This document shows positions 1 to 11,475 of a stretch of 64,000 nt of DNA, one piece after another. Origin of the DNA: Stenogyne calaminthoides (taxonomy: Eukaryota > Streptophyta > Magnoliopsida > Lamiales > Lamiaceae); NCBI GenBank assembly GCA_037126765.1, contig JBBCBC010000031.1:3791638-3855637 (forward strand), in the 5' to 3' direction. A program made the position numbers and the translations under genes. How positions within the stretch are numbered: the stretch's first letter is position 1; each line of letters starts with the position of its first letter. The notes beneath the pieces were generated by a model. That model did not search any database. It saw nothing but the letters and a program-made list of their open reading frames with translations, and was not told the DNA's origin.

Positions 1-3000
1 AACATATTTTTATGTTCCAAGAACAATATTATTGACACATTTCTAAGTACAATATTTAGAGGAACAATGTCATGAAGATGAGTTTCTCATATATATACAC
101 ACACATTAGAATTATATTACGCATAATATGAGTTGAAAAAAATTATGAGTATCAATTCTTTTTAAAATAAATTAAAAATAATTTAGTATTTTATACACAT
201 GTTCAATTTTTAAATATATTTGGAATATTATATTTAAAATTTTAGTAGAAAACATGATTTCCTAAATTTACTATTTAAATTGTTAAGTGACTTAAGAAAT
301 TATTTTGTCTATATAATATATATTATATATATTAAATGAGTTAATTTTTCGTCATCGACATGTCTTAATTTGAATGTCTTTTAAAAAATTACTAACTTAA
401 AAATTAAATTAAATTAAATTAATTTCATTTAAGTACCTTAACTCTATCTTGTCAATAATTATATACATAAGAGTGGGTCTTATGTGCACTAGGTGTAACT
501 CGTCTCATGTATAATACCGTTTGATGCAAGATTTTGTCATACGAAATATATTGTATAAACATTTAGAACATGTCTTTAAAATATTGGAATATAATTAAAT
601 ATATCTCATAAATATTTGGTGTATATATTCATAAATACCACTTATACATTAGTATATATCTTATAAAATTTTGGAATATTTATTATAAATACACCACTAT
701 ATTATTCTAATTTCTAAGTGTTACTTATCATACCACTCTAAATTAAAATTTATTCAAACTATATGTTCATCTAAATTCTATTTTCAATATAATTAGATAT
801 GTTTTTTTTTTTAAAATTATTTTCATTATTTTGCTATTGTGAGTCTCGGTTCACTAGTCGAGTCATCGAACCCTAAATCATAAACAATGCAAAATATTGT
901 ATAACACTAAATTAAAATTTCTTCAAATAACTATATATACTTACAAAATTAAGAACTAGAGTTAACTCACTTCACTCTACTGTTAATTTCGGTTCACTAT
1001 TCAAACTATCAATACTAAAAAATAAACCATAAACATTATCGTATTTGTCAAACTTTATTTTTAAAAAAATTATTATGTTTATCTAAGTTTTATATTTGGA
1101 TTTGATTACCGAATTAAAATATAAAAATAATTTTTGAAATTATAAGATTATATAAAAATCTGATTTTAAAGTCAATTAGTAAATTATATACAACCTAAAA
1201 TATAGAAAGATTATTAAATAGAATTAAAAATATTAGTTAATTATTTTAAAATAAACATTCAAAATAAAATAACTTAGCTTTCATAGGCTGACAATTTTTG
1301 CAATTTTTTTCATAGTTGCTCATTTGATATAAAAATAAGTTAATGGTGTTTTTCATTAATTTTTTATGTGATATATATAAATCAGGGGAGGTGGTGAGTA
1401 ATTTTATTAGAACTAGAAATTTACCACGTGCTTCCACGTTGCACATAATTTATTGTGTTGCATGTTATATGTAAATAATAAGTAAATTAACTCAAAATTC
1501 GATTTTACAAAATGAGTATTTTGATTATAAATTAGTTCAAAGTTAATCCATCTACTTTGCAGTTTGCCATCTGTGTTAATTACTAAAGCTCAATGTTATA
1601 ATATACATCATATATAAGTTCACTATTATCATTCTTGCAATCACAACCTCCAATCAATGAAATGCATTTGAATAAACATTGATCATAGAAAAAAGGGCAA
1701 AAAAAGTTCTCCAATTAAATTCTAAAATGTGGATGTTTCAAACAAAAGATTGCTCTGTGAGGAACAAACACTTTCAATGCTCATGTAAACAACATTTCTT
1801 AACAGCTCTCCAGACTTTCAAAGCTCATGTAATCATATTCCACGATACACCTTTCATCAACTTCATGACCAATTTCCGAAAGATAATGTTAAAAATGTCA
1901 TCCTTCTCTTGATAAAAGGAAAACAGAAATAAGCAGCAGATGAATGAGAAAAGATTGAGAAGACAAGATTGTAGTTGGTGTTATTCGAGCATTCATCATC
2001 TTCTTAAAAAGACTGCAAGACAGGTGTAGTTAGATTCATCTTAAAAGAATAAACTATAAAACAAAATGTTACAATGAAAGAGAACAAACTTACATAGTGA
2101 GTTCTAGGATCGATTGAAAATGCCAACAATCATCTCACGTCCACTAAGTACTGACAATATGTCATATCAAAATCTCACTCTGAATTTTTGTTATATGCAT
2201 GACAGTTAAGTTCTAAGATGGACTGATTGTCATTTCCCCAATTTTACAGCAAAGAAGTTAAACTTTTATGAGCAACAATCATCAGGCATATGAAACACTA
2301 TAGTTAGAATACTTCAATCATCAGGCATATTAAACACTATAATTAGAAAACTTAGCGTCATCATATTCTTGTACCCTTATAATAGCATCGACCTAAGACA
2401 GGTATAAAAAAGTGCCATGTGCTTCAATATACAGTTTAAATTTACTACATACCTTCAAGAGAGAAAAAATTAAAAAATCCTTATAGCATATGGTCTTTAA
2501 TTGACAAATAATTGCCTCAGTAAATATCCAAAAGATCCATTTTTCAGTGTTATGCACCTCCATAGATCATGCATAACAAATTAAATATTAGAATTGAAGC
2601 CAAAATATACTTGCACCATAAGGGTTTTCTATCTCTAAATTACTGCATAATCAAGTGTCAAAATTTGCAAGACGTAATCAAACTCTACACACATGGAGAG
2701 AACTTTCAAATGTTAAGAAAATGTAGAGGGACAACTTGACTCAAGTTAATGAATCAACCAAACTTTTCTAGTGTTTCAATCATTAACTAAAGTAAATAAT
2801 GTTGGATCAAATAAGAACTATACTATATAAACGTTTAACGTGAAAGTATGGTTAAAGCAACGATATAAAATTCAAAGCCAGCACTTGACCGACGGTAGCA
2901 ATTTTCTCCCTGAGCTCACATAATAACTGAAGTTCAGAATAAATTTTTCATAATGTAAAATTAGAACTTGGGCATTAAACAAAATTACAAATTAACACAA

Positions 3001-3273
3001 GAAAACAGTACACTTTTAGCTCCCTTAGATTAGTCAATAGACGCAGTTTTAGAGCCTGAAATTAGTGGTACCTTTACACACTCCAATATTGTGGCACGAA
3101 GCCTCTTCCCTGCTTGACTATCCAAAGTAATAGCTTTCATCAGCATATTTCATGCAACATATCTGGGAGAATGAGTTTTAGATTTATCAGACAGAAAATA
3201 AAGAACAGGAAAATGAGACTACCGCTGTGGGTATGTTCAACCCCAATAGAAACAAAAACTTAACAGTAACATG
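1..3273. other. AT-rich DNA without a recognisable gene
   Basis: This stretch is strongly AT-rich, with short simple repeats (for example AAATT units near 390-420) and no reading frame resembling a known protein. On the minus strand, 3060-3160 has an exon-like look: a CAG acceptor-like and an AAG/GTACCA donor-like junction flank about 90 bases with one partly open frame. I do not recognise the peptide, and that frame carries a stop near its start. The stretch could be intron or flank of the gene whose fragment lies at 4551-4655, but nothing seen proves it. Confidence 0.5.
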
Positions 3274-3281
3274 GTTGTAGA
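3274..3281. repeat. Target-site duplication, left copy (GTTGTAGA)
   Basis: Eight bases identical to 4448-4455, immediately outside the terminal inverted repeats of the hAT-like element. Confidence 0.85.
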
Positions 3282-4447
3282 CAGGGACGGAGCGAAGGGT
3301 ACAGGGGGGCACTGGGCCCCTGAGATTTTGAAAATTTCCAGGGTATTTTTAGTAATATTACATTTATATAGTATAAAAAAATATTTAATCACATATATAT
3401 GTTTAAATAAAACTAAGTTGTTCTATTTGAACTTGACAGTCAATTAGGGGATTTTATTGTTGACGTGAGTTTATATGAAAATTTCTCGGTTACTTGAATA
3501 GGAGGTCTTACTCAAAAGATTGTTGCTATAATAAAAATCATATTGTATTTTCATTTGTTTATTTGCTTGTTAACTCATCATTGATCTTCCGTTGCCACAA
3601 TTACAGTGGGAATAGCATTTTCAACAATGCAACTTATCTAGAGTTCACTACTTAATCAATAAGATAATTGTTTGGTTGTATACATAAAAAATATTTTTAA
3701 AAAAGATAGTAAAAAAACAATCATGCAATACTTCCAAATCATGAAAAGTCGAAGATGAATGTTATAGTTTAATGTCATGTAATTACATTTAAAATTTATA
3801 TTATATAAGTATAGATATTGGTTTATGTTCATGTTTTAAACTTTTATTTTCGTATACTTTTATTAATATTAGTTGGAGAAAAAAGTTTTTTGGTCTCATA
3901 ACTTTCTTGTAATTCATTTTTCGTTTAAAAAAAAATTAACTATCTAATATAAATTTGGTCTCATAGCTATCTCAAATGTTCAATTTTGGTCCTATTTTGA
4001 CTGAAACACATAAAATTTTATAATTTTCGGTCACACGCAAGTCACGTATCGATTAAAATTGGGAGTTTCTAAGCTCGTAGCTGGCGTGAACGCTGACTGT
4101 TAAATAAAATTTCATTTTTTCCGCAACTTAGGAGGAAGTTTCTCTTTTTCTTTCTAATTTTTTTAAAAATGAGTTTTTGTTTAATAGTCAACGTCTTTGT
4201 TAGCTACGAGCTCGTAAACCCTCAATTTTAACCGACTCGTAAGTTGTGCATGATAAAAAATGATAAAATTTTCAATTTTTTGTGAAAATGGGACCAACAT
4301 TGGACAATATAAATAGTTATGAGATAAAAATTAAACATTTAAATTTTTTGGGACGAAAAACAGATTACAGAAATGCTATAGAACCAAAAAACTTTTTTTC
4401 TCCTATAAGTCGGACCCCCCTGGTCGAAAATCCTGGCTCCGTCACTG
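3282..4447. mobile_element. Non-autonomous hAT-like DNA transposon
   Basis: The element begins CAGGGACGGAGCGAAGG and ends with the near-inverted copy TCCTGGCTCCGTCACTG, giving imperfect terminal inverted repeats. It is flanked on both sides by GTTGTAGA (3274-3281 and 4448-4455), a perfect 8-bp target-site duplication. An 8-bp duplication with CAG-type termini is the hallmark of the hAT superfamily. The 1166-bp interior is AT-rich and has no transposase-like frame, so it must have been mobilised in trans. The perfect duplication suggests a fairly young insertion. A 5'-to-3' direction cannot be assigned. Confidence 0.85.
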
Positions 4448-4455
4448 GTTGTAGA
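4448..4455. repeat. Target-site duplication, right copy (GTTGTAGA)
   Basis: Eight bases identical to 3274-3281, directly after the CACTG end of the hAT-like element. Confidence 0.85.
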
Positions 4456-4550
4456 CAAGCTAAAAGAAAAGAAAAAACTCCCATTTTTAACCAAAATAAA
4501 TTAAAGAAAATCAAACCCTATTGCTCAAATTGAAAAAGTACATTGGACAC

Positions 4551-4655
4551 CTTGGAAAGAAGAAATTTGAGTAGCCTCCCAATCAGTTTTCTGTTAATCA
4601 AGCTTTCATCAACGGCATGAACGTGAAACTTATCATTTGCAGCTGTCGTTCCCAT
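4551..4655 (-). pseudogene. Type-A response regulator (ARR8/9-like) first-exon fragment
   Basis: Thirty-five codons open from an ATG at 4655 down to 4551. After a short variable leader the peptide reads KFHVHAVDESLINRKLIGRLLK. Type-A Arabidopsis response regulators, which are negative regulators of cytokinin phosphorelay signalling, start their receiver domain with FHVLAVDDSLxDRKLIERLLK, so the match covers the whole N-terminal beta strand and acidic pocket. One of the two acidic residues is conserved and the other is Glu instead of Asp. The fragment ends CCAAG followed by GTGTCC, as at an exon/intron boundary, and the ATG is preceded by a TTTTCAG-like tract. No receiver-domain remainder (phospho-Asp, Lys) was found in the window. 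It is either a gene fragment or an exon of a gene disrupted by nearby insertions. The hAT-like element ends 96 bp away. Confidence 0.6.
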
Positions 4656-5180
4656 ATTTTCAATCTGAAAAGATAATTAGAAAACTCAAGGATTTGTAAA
4701 CAAAGATAAAGAGTGGTCTTTTTTATGGGTGCAACTGATTGTCTTTTTCACTCAGGTTTATCCTATATAAGATGGGGAGAAAGTAAAAAGAATGAGTGAG
4801 GTTTGTAAGGAGCAAAGAAGAACATAAAATCCACAAGCCAGAAAGCAAGATCTATTTAGATATGTTTGCTGAAAAAAAATTCCAGCTTGGAATAAGCAAT
4901 ACAAAGTTGGTTAAGGTTGCTATTTGACTACACTAAACTAATCTTATTCAGAAAGGTTAAAACGGTCCATATTTAATATGTATTCAAGCAATTTAACCAC
5001 TTGAGATAAGATTACCCAGAGATGAAATGAATAACACTATACACACACAATAAATTGAAAATAAAAGGTTAAAAAGAATATGCAACAATCGACTTATTAA
5101 AGTCATGGAAAACGTATAAGCCCATTAAGATATTGATGCCGAAATAAAACGTTCTCAAGGAAATAGTGCTAGAGCCTGAA
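4656..5180. other. AT-rich spacer, no gene seen
   Basis: No protein-like frame and no repeat family recognised. The right end abuts a Cop2 primer-binding site without any retained leader, so a deletion or recombination breakpoint lies near 5172-5180. Confidence 0.5.
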
Positions 5181-5192
5181 GCTCTGATACCA
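5181..5192 (-). other. Ectopic primer-binding site outside the left Cop2 LTR
   Basis: GCTCTGATACCA is the exact complement of the iMet-tRNA primer site TGGTATCAGAGC and sits one base outside the LTR. In a minus-strand element this marks the inner side of a 5' LTR. The same LTR also has a polypurine tract on its other side (6779-6791), so it is flanked by internal sequence on both sides. Confidence 0.8.
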
Positions 5193-5193
5193 C

Positions 5194-6778
5194 TGTTGGA
5201 ATTTAGAGGCACGTAAACACGTAATACATGCACAGCGGAAATAAACAGTTCATCAACAACGAACAATTAATTGCATAATTGAATACGTATAAATATGACG
5301 AGAAACCTTACAGTAAACCGTAAGCATATTTCTCTACAATGGTATCCACGTAATCCCCAATCACGGACTTGCGTTAAATCCCGAGATGAATTTGCTAGGA
5401 AAATTCTAACTCTAGATCTTATGGAGAGAATAATGAATTAACGTCGTTTGTGAATTCCCAAGAGCTCATATATATAGGAGAAGCCCAGCTTAAATCTTAA
5501 GCTAACCTGATTAGGAAATAAAATCCCTAATCTTGTAAATTAAATCCCATTGATTTAATTTCCATATATAAAATCTCTACGGATTTAATTCCCATGTATA
5601 TCAAATCTCTACGGATTTGATTCCATATATATTAAATCCTATAATAATATTTCATATATTATTATTGGGAATCCTATTTAATTAAATTCAATTTAATTAA
5701 ATATTAATAATAATTAATTCCAAATTAATCTATTATTAATTAATTCTCCATAAATTAAATATTAAATCCAATTTAACATTTAATCAACCAACTGTAATCC
5801 GTAAAAGGGAATTACTTGTCGTGTGACCCATAGGCCCTCATATATCGAGCGATTAGTCAAACTAACGGTCTTAATTGAACCCTAGACAATAAATCAGACA
5901 TTCTCAATATATGAGGTACGTTGCGAGAAACATGCAACTACCTGTAACTGAAACATGGGCTATTATGATTTCCTCCTTTCATTTGCGAATACTCTATTAA
6001 GTCTTGAACATGATGAAGTGTCTATTCAAATAACTTAATCATATTATCTCTAATCACTAATCGATCATATATGTCACACTTAGTCACAAAGTCTAAGTTG
6101 ACGTGCATCGGCCGATGCCTTTGATCCAATTACGATGAGAAGATGAGTATTCTCTCTAAATTCACATTGAGGAATGAATCATATTCTTGGCTCAACTACC
6201 ACGCACATATACTTCGTGATGAACCAAATTCAAGCCATATCTACCCATGGAAGGGTGCAAGCGTCGGTCATGGTTAAAGTTCATCACTTCACACATGTCG
6301 TGCGTATTGACCTCAAGTCAAAGGAGTATCGCATCACTTCCACTAACCGAGACACCGGTAGACACATATAGTGGAAATACATCAAACGATTTCTCGAATG
6401 GGTATACCAATACCCTCTAAGGTATTTGTGCATCCATCATGAGATACCTAATATCTCGTAGTAAGTGAGATCTTACTACACTCTCTAAGAGTAAGATCGC
6501 ACACCAATCTCCATTGCATCATCAATATCCCATTCTTGATGATCCTTGATCGGGGCTATTTGAGAATCATACTTAAGTCATATGAGTTCTCACAACCTCA
6601 ATGGCAACAATGACTCATGGGAACACTTGTACGAATAAATGCAAACAATCAAACATAATATTCAAACAAGTGTATTGTCATACATTAATATTAAGTGAAC
6701 TATAATATTAAATCAAATTGAATATCATCGAGTATTATGTCCTTACAATATATTGTCTCTAGGACACTAACACTAACA
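5194..6778 (-). repeat. Cop2 LTR (left copy, 3' LTR position)
   Basis: A 1585-bp LTR with TG...CA ends. It aligns along its length with the LTR at 23611-26838 once the Cop1 insertion there is removed. It contains AT-rich blocks around 5520-5770 and is followed on the right by a polypurine tract, so it serves as the 3' LTR of the pol debris at 6792-8407. Confidence 0.85.
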
Positions 6779-6791
6779 ATCTCCCACTTGG
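6779..6791 (-). other. Cop2 polypurine tract
   Basis: Read on the minus strand this is CCAAGTGGGAGAT, immediately upstream of the 3' LTR. It is the expected plus-strand DNA priming site for a copia element. Confidence 0.75.
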
Positions 6792-8407
6792 ACTAGAGTC
6801 AATCACCTACATGTCTAACCCCTAGACCATCAAATGACTAGTGTGTACATGAACACTCAGTGTTTTGATGAAATGATCTTCCAAATTAAATATGTGGGAA
6901 TACATTTGAATTCCATTTTTCCTATCCTTATGATCTCTCGGATCAAATGATAAGTCTAGGTACATGTTTGTTTCTGTTTTCTGATCTCGGTTCCTTTGCT
7001 TGCGCATTCGCACCAACGTTGTCTTAACTTTATTAGACAACTGGCACTCAGAACTACCCCTAGTTCTCTTAAGAACTATAAAATCCAGACAGCCTCCGTG
7101 AGGCTTCTGATACAGCAATGTACTCAACTTCGGTTGTTGAATCTTCGATCCTTTTGCTTAGAACTATTCCAACTGACCGCCTCATTATTGAGAGTGAAAC
7201 GTAACCTGACTGTGATTTGTTATCATCACAGTCGGATTGGAAACTTGTGTCAGCTTAACTAGTCACTACTAGTTCTGACTGTCCACCATAGACAAGAAAA
7301 CATTCTTTAGTTCATCTGAGATACTTCATAACGGTCTTGACATCAATCCAGTGAGACTCACCAGGATTCTGTTGGTATCCACCACTGATGTTGATAGCGT
7401 AGCCCACGTTTGGCCTAGTGCAAGTCATGGCGTACATGATTGACCCAATTGCATATGCATATGGGACATCTTTCATGTGCTTGATATCAGCTTCAACAGA
7501 AGGACAATCCTTCTTTGATAGCTTTTTCCCACGATTTGACGATTTCTCTTAGTGTTATTCATCGCAAAACGCTTCAACACCTTGTCTACATAGGTGAACT
7601 GTGACATCCCCAACATCCTCTTGGATCTATCCTTGTGGATCTTGATCCCTAGGATGTAGCAGGCTTCACCAAGACCCTTCATCATGAAGGTCTTTAAAAC
7701 AAATCTTTAATGGACTACATTAATGGGATATTGTTTCCCAAAATCAATATGTCATCGACATACCCGATTTTGAAAAATAATATTCTTCCCAGCTGCGTTT
7801 ACGATAAACACAAGAATCTTCCAAATTAATGATGAAGTCAAAAGGACTTGATAGCTTCATCAAATCGGATATTTCAACTCCTAGAAGCTTGCTTCAATCC
7901 ATAGATGGACTTCTTTAGCTTACATACTAGATAAGAATTTGACTTAGATATAAAACCTTCCGATTGAGTCATAAACATTTCTTTATCAATGTTGCCATTG
8001 ACAAAAGCTATTTTGACGTCCATCTGCCAAATCTCATAATCATAGTGTGCTTCTATCGCAAGTAAAATTCGAATGGACTTGATCTTTGCAACTGGTGAGA
8101 AGGTCTCAGTCACAGTCAATGCCTTCGCGTTGACTATAACCCTTCGCCACTAACCTAGCTTTGTAGGTTTGTACTTTGTCATTTGCATCATGGTCTTGAC
8201 CTTGAAGACCCAATCGTAACATATGGGTCTAACCCCTTCAGGCAACTCAACCAAGTCCCAGACTTGATTGGTGTACATCGAGTCCATCTCTGATTTCATG
8301 GGTTCATGCCACTTCCCTGAATCAATATCTGATATTGATCAAAATATCACATAACTCAAGGGCTTTTTGAACATCTTCTGTTATATGTGAAAATTAAACA
8401 ATAGAAC
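6792..8407 (-). pseudogene. Cop2 pol remnant: reverse transcriptase and RNase H
   Basis: Read right to left, the RT begins near 8300 with WVFKVKT-like sequence. It continues through ETFSPVAKIKSIRILLAIEA, the DVKIAFVNGN motif and KKSIYGLKQASRS (8119-7874), then LGEACYILGIKIHKDRSKR (7685-7473), and RNase H-type sequence with the conserved tract around CTRPNVGYAI near 7430-7390. These are the standard copia RT landmarks in the right order, but frameshifts and stops separate them. A YVDD box could not be found intact between 7873 and 7686. Gag, protease and integrase of Cop2 are absent. The pol sequence is cut at 8407 by the Gyp3 LTR. Confidence 0.8.
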
Positions 8408-10940
8408 TGTAATACCCCGAACCAAAAAAATACGAGGTTTTAATGGAAGTTTAAATGTTTAATTTTATTCTAATGTGAGATGAATTTTGTTTCAAGAATT
8501 TTATTTTCAGGAGGACGAAACGAGCAATCTGAGCCTGAAGCACTCCTAGCACTATATGGAAATAAATAAGTTCAAAGGTTTGATTAATAAAATATTTCTC
8601 AAAATCTAAATCCGATGACGACAATCATGTATCGTCAAAATAAAATCGGGTTACCAAATGATATTTTAAACTATGTTTATAAATTGTTCCATGTAAATAT
8701 ATGTAATTAAGGAAACCAAAATTTTCCTTTTACACTCTTAGTATTATTTTAACTAACTATAACTTAATATATATTAATATTTAATGTATTATATCACATG
8801 GGATAATTGGTAAGATTAGGAAGGTTCTTAAATAATATCTAGATTTTTTCTATGTTCATCCACTTGGTCCAAACTTATCTCCATTAGTTTTAATTAATTA
8901 ACTAAGTGTTATCTTTTTTTTTTCTCCATATTGGCCGCCCCCCTTTCTCCATTCTCTAAAATCATCAAATTCATCCAACACTCCTATCAAGTTTTCACAA
9001 GGGGTTCTAAGTGTTTAAAGTCCAAAAGCTCAATCAAGGTAAGAAAAACAGTGAACTTGTACGATTTTTATTTAATTATCGGCTAGTTATAAAATTATGA
9101 AATATTTAGTGATGTTCTAGATGATGTCTTCTACCATATGCTAAAATTCAGTAATTTTTGGATGTATGGTTTATTAGTTAAAAATCTTGCAAGAAAACTG
9201 GTTGGTTTATGTTATGTTTCGGGAAAACGAAGAGGAATGGACTTTGGGAGAATGTTTTTACATGGGACTTGTTTTGGATAGATTCTATACTTGATCAAGA
9301 TCATATCTAGAAAAGGTTGCGTTTTATTTCGATATTTTGGTATTTTATTTGGATTTTTGTAGTGTTGGCTATGAAACTGCATGTTCAGTCCCCTATTCTA
9401 AATTCAAGGCTTGATATCTTATACTTTTGTCTAAGCTATATTCTATATGATGTTGGGTAGCTAATTTAATTTTTGGGGAATTTATTTAAGAGCCAAAGTA
9501 TTTTATTAAAATTTTCCAAGTTAAACAACCTGTTTGAAATTGAAAATTAGAATTTAATTACTCGATTACTTTTATGGAAATTTCAAGCTGTGAACATGTT
9601 CTATATGCAAATATGTCCCTACATATATAATATTTTGGATTTTTATGAGTAGTCAAAGTATTTTTTTAAAAAGATTTTTGCAAAAACTGTTGGGTTTTTT
9701 TTGGTAAATGGAAATGTTTGTTCAATCAAATCCTTAGAAGTCAACTCCCTATACTTATGTGGTTAATTGTGAATGATATGCTTATGTGTATGTTTTGAAT
9801 GTGAAAACCCTAAGGAATAGAGCTTAACGTCCACGTTAAACTCACGAATGAATCTTCGATAAAACTTAATGATTTCTGAATAAGAGTGTGGCCAGAACTC
9901 GGACGTCTATGTTTCGCCCTCATCTCACGTTTTCAAAGAGTTTAGCTTTACTTTAAAAGTTCAAAATGTGGGTGACACTATCCGTATTGCAGTTGTTAAT
10001 GTTACATGGACTGTTAGTGTATTCTATGGTTATCTTTATGTAAACTTTTACAAAAATTAAAGACCTCCAGGTCCCATGAATACGCTGTATTAGTAAGCCA
10101 CTATGATACTACGACCACTGTGCCAACATGAATATCGGTATGGGCATGAACAACTCGTGCATACCTATGACATAATAGTCGACATGAATATCGGTATGGG
10201 CATGAACAACTCGTGCATACCTACAACATAATAGTCGACATGAATATGGTATGGGCATCAAAAACTCGTGCGTACCTAAGGGTATGGACATCAGAAACTC
10301 ATGCATACCTACGACATAATAGTCGACATGAATATGGTATGGGCATCAGAAACTCGTGCGTACCTAAGGGTATGGGCATGAGAAACTCGTGCGTACCTAC
10401 GACATAATAGTTGTCATGAATACGTATGGGCATAAACAACTCGTGCATACTATATGTATATGTATATGGTAAATTTGATACTAGGATCTTTAATCTGTGT
10501 AATAGCGTACGGGTCATTACACTGAGATTTTTATCTCACACCCCTACAGTTTTATATTTTCAAGTTATGATCGAGAGGGCCGAAGTTTGCTGTAGACACG
10601 GAGTTTCCCATAATTATGAAGTTGTTACTGTTAATTATTAAGTCATTTTATCTTTCGAAATTGTTAAACTACTTTATGAGGGTTAAGTTGTTTATGTATC
10701 TTTAAAAGATTGTCAAATTTATAATTCCACCCTATTTCTTGGTGTATGTATTAAACGACTCTCCATGCTTTAATCATACTGATTTTCAATCTTACTTTAC
10801 TTACCGCTGCGAAATGTTAGTCTAAGTTTTATTGTTTTATTTTAAAAGAAATTTTTAGGCTCAGATTTTCACTAAAGTGGCAAATCGGATCTAGAGTGTT
10901 TAAATTGCAAAGGGCTTCATTCTGGAAACGGGACGTTACA
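8408..10940 (+). repeat. Gyp3 LTR (Ty3/gypsy)
   Basis: A 2533-bp LTR starts TGTAATACCCCGAACC and ends GGGACGTTACA, the usual termini of a large class of plant gypsy elements. It is followed after two bases by TGGTATCAGAGC, an iMet primer site, so it is a plus-strand 5' LTR. The left border breaks Cop2 pol. No second Gyp3 LTR is present, so the other end was deleted when or after Cop1 sequence arrived. It holds a degenerate tandem array (10126-10450). Confidence 0.85.
10126..10450 (+). repeat. Tandem repeat array inside the Gyp3 LTR
   Basis: Each unit opens ACATGAATAT and carries GGTATGGGCATSARMAACTCGTGC followed by a spacer ending ACATAATAGTCG. There are two units of about 56 bp, then two of about 88 bp in which the roughly 32-bp GTATGGGCAT core is doubled, then a partial unit. 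This gives a two-level repeat. The open frames across it only reflect the repeat periodicity and are not genes. Confidence 0.85.
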
Positions 10941-10942
10941 GG

Positions 10943-10954
10943 TGGTATCAGAGC
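10943..10954 (+). other. Gyp3 primer-binding site (iMet tRNA)
   Basis: TGGTATCAGAGC lies two bases after the LTR end, complementary to the 3' end of initiator tRNA-Met. It fixes the LTR border and the element's orientation. Confidence 0.85.
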
Positions 10955-11475
10955 TTATGTTGAACTCTTCGGATAAAATAATTTATTTGAAGCTCTCTTT
11001 CAAAATTCTTTATGAAAAGAAGATAAACTTTTTTTTTCCTTTCAATGTTTCTAATGGAGTGAAAAACATATTTTATATTTGAGAAGAAAAGTAAAGTGGG
11101 AAAATGTGTCTACTGCAGCAAGCCGAGCACCCTCGAGGTATGTGCGTGTTTTTAAAGTTTTTACGTGGGGTTATGATATGAAAATATTTTAAAGAATTAT
11201 GACTCACATCAAATTTTGTAAGTTATGAAAGAAGAGGAAGACATGCTTTGACATGACAAGTTATGAAAGGAAGAAAGGAATAAGTTATGTTTTGATGTGA
11301 ACATTTATGAAATGACTTCCAAGTAGTCATGAAAAGATCTTTATGGGTTGAAAATATTTTGGAAGTTATGATACAAGTGTTACGTATGAAAAGTGATCTA
11401 CTTTATTTCCTCGTATACAAGTGAAATGTTTAAGAAAGTTTCTATAAGGGTTTATGTTCTAATCAACTATCAGTA
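10955..11475 (+). other. Gyp3 untranslated leader, truncated
   Basis: Purine-rich, non-coding sequence following the primer site. Similarity to the Cop1 leader begins near 11476, which marks the junction where Gyp3 is cut. No gag frame of Gyp3 remains. Confidence 0.55.

Noticed and set aside
1679..1912. 77-codon plus-strand frame
   Set aside because: No motif, ordinary composition for AT-rich DNA and no supporting context.
3060..3160. Exon-like segment on the minus strand
   Set aside because: Splice-like borders are weak, the candidate frame has a stop near its start and I recognise no protein family.
4282..4533. 83-codon frame across the right end of the hAT-like element
   Set aside because: It crosses a transposon border and has no similarity I recognise.
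10126..10450. Direct repeats with spacers, CRISPR-like at first sight
   Set aside because: Spacers are themselves repeated, units are degenerate and the DNA is a plant LTR.
10109..10517. Several open frames with repeated HEFLMPIP peptides
   Set aside because: They are produced by the tandem repeat periodicity and occur in both strands.
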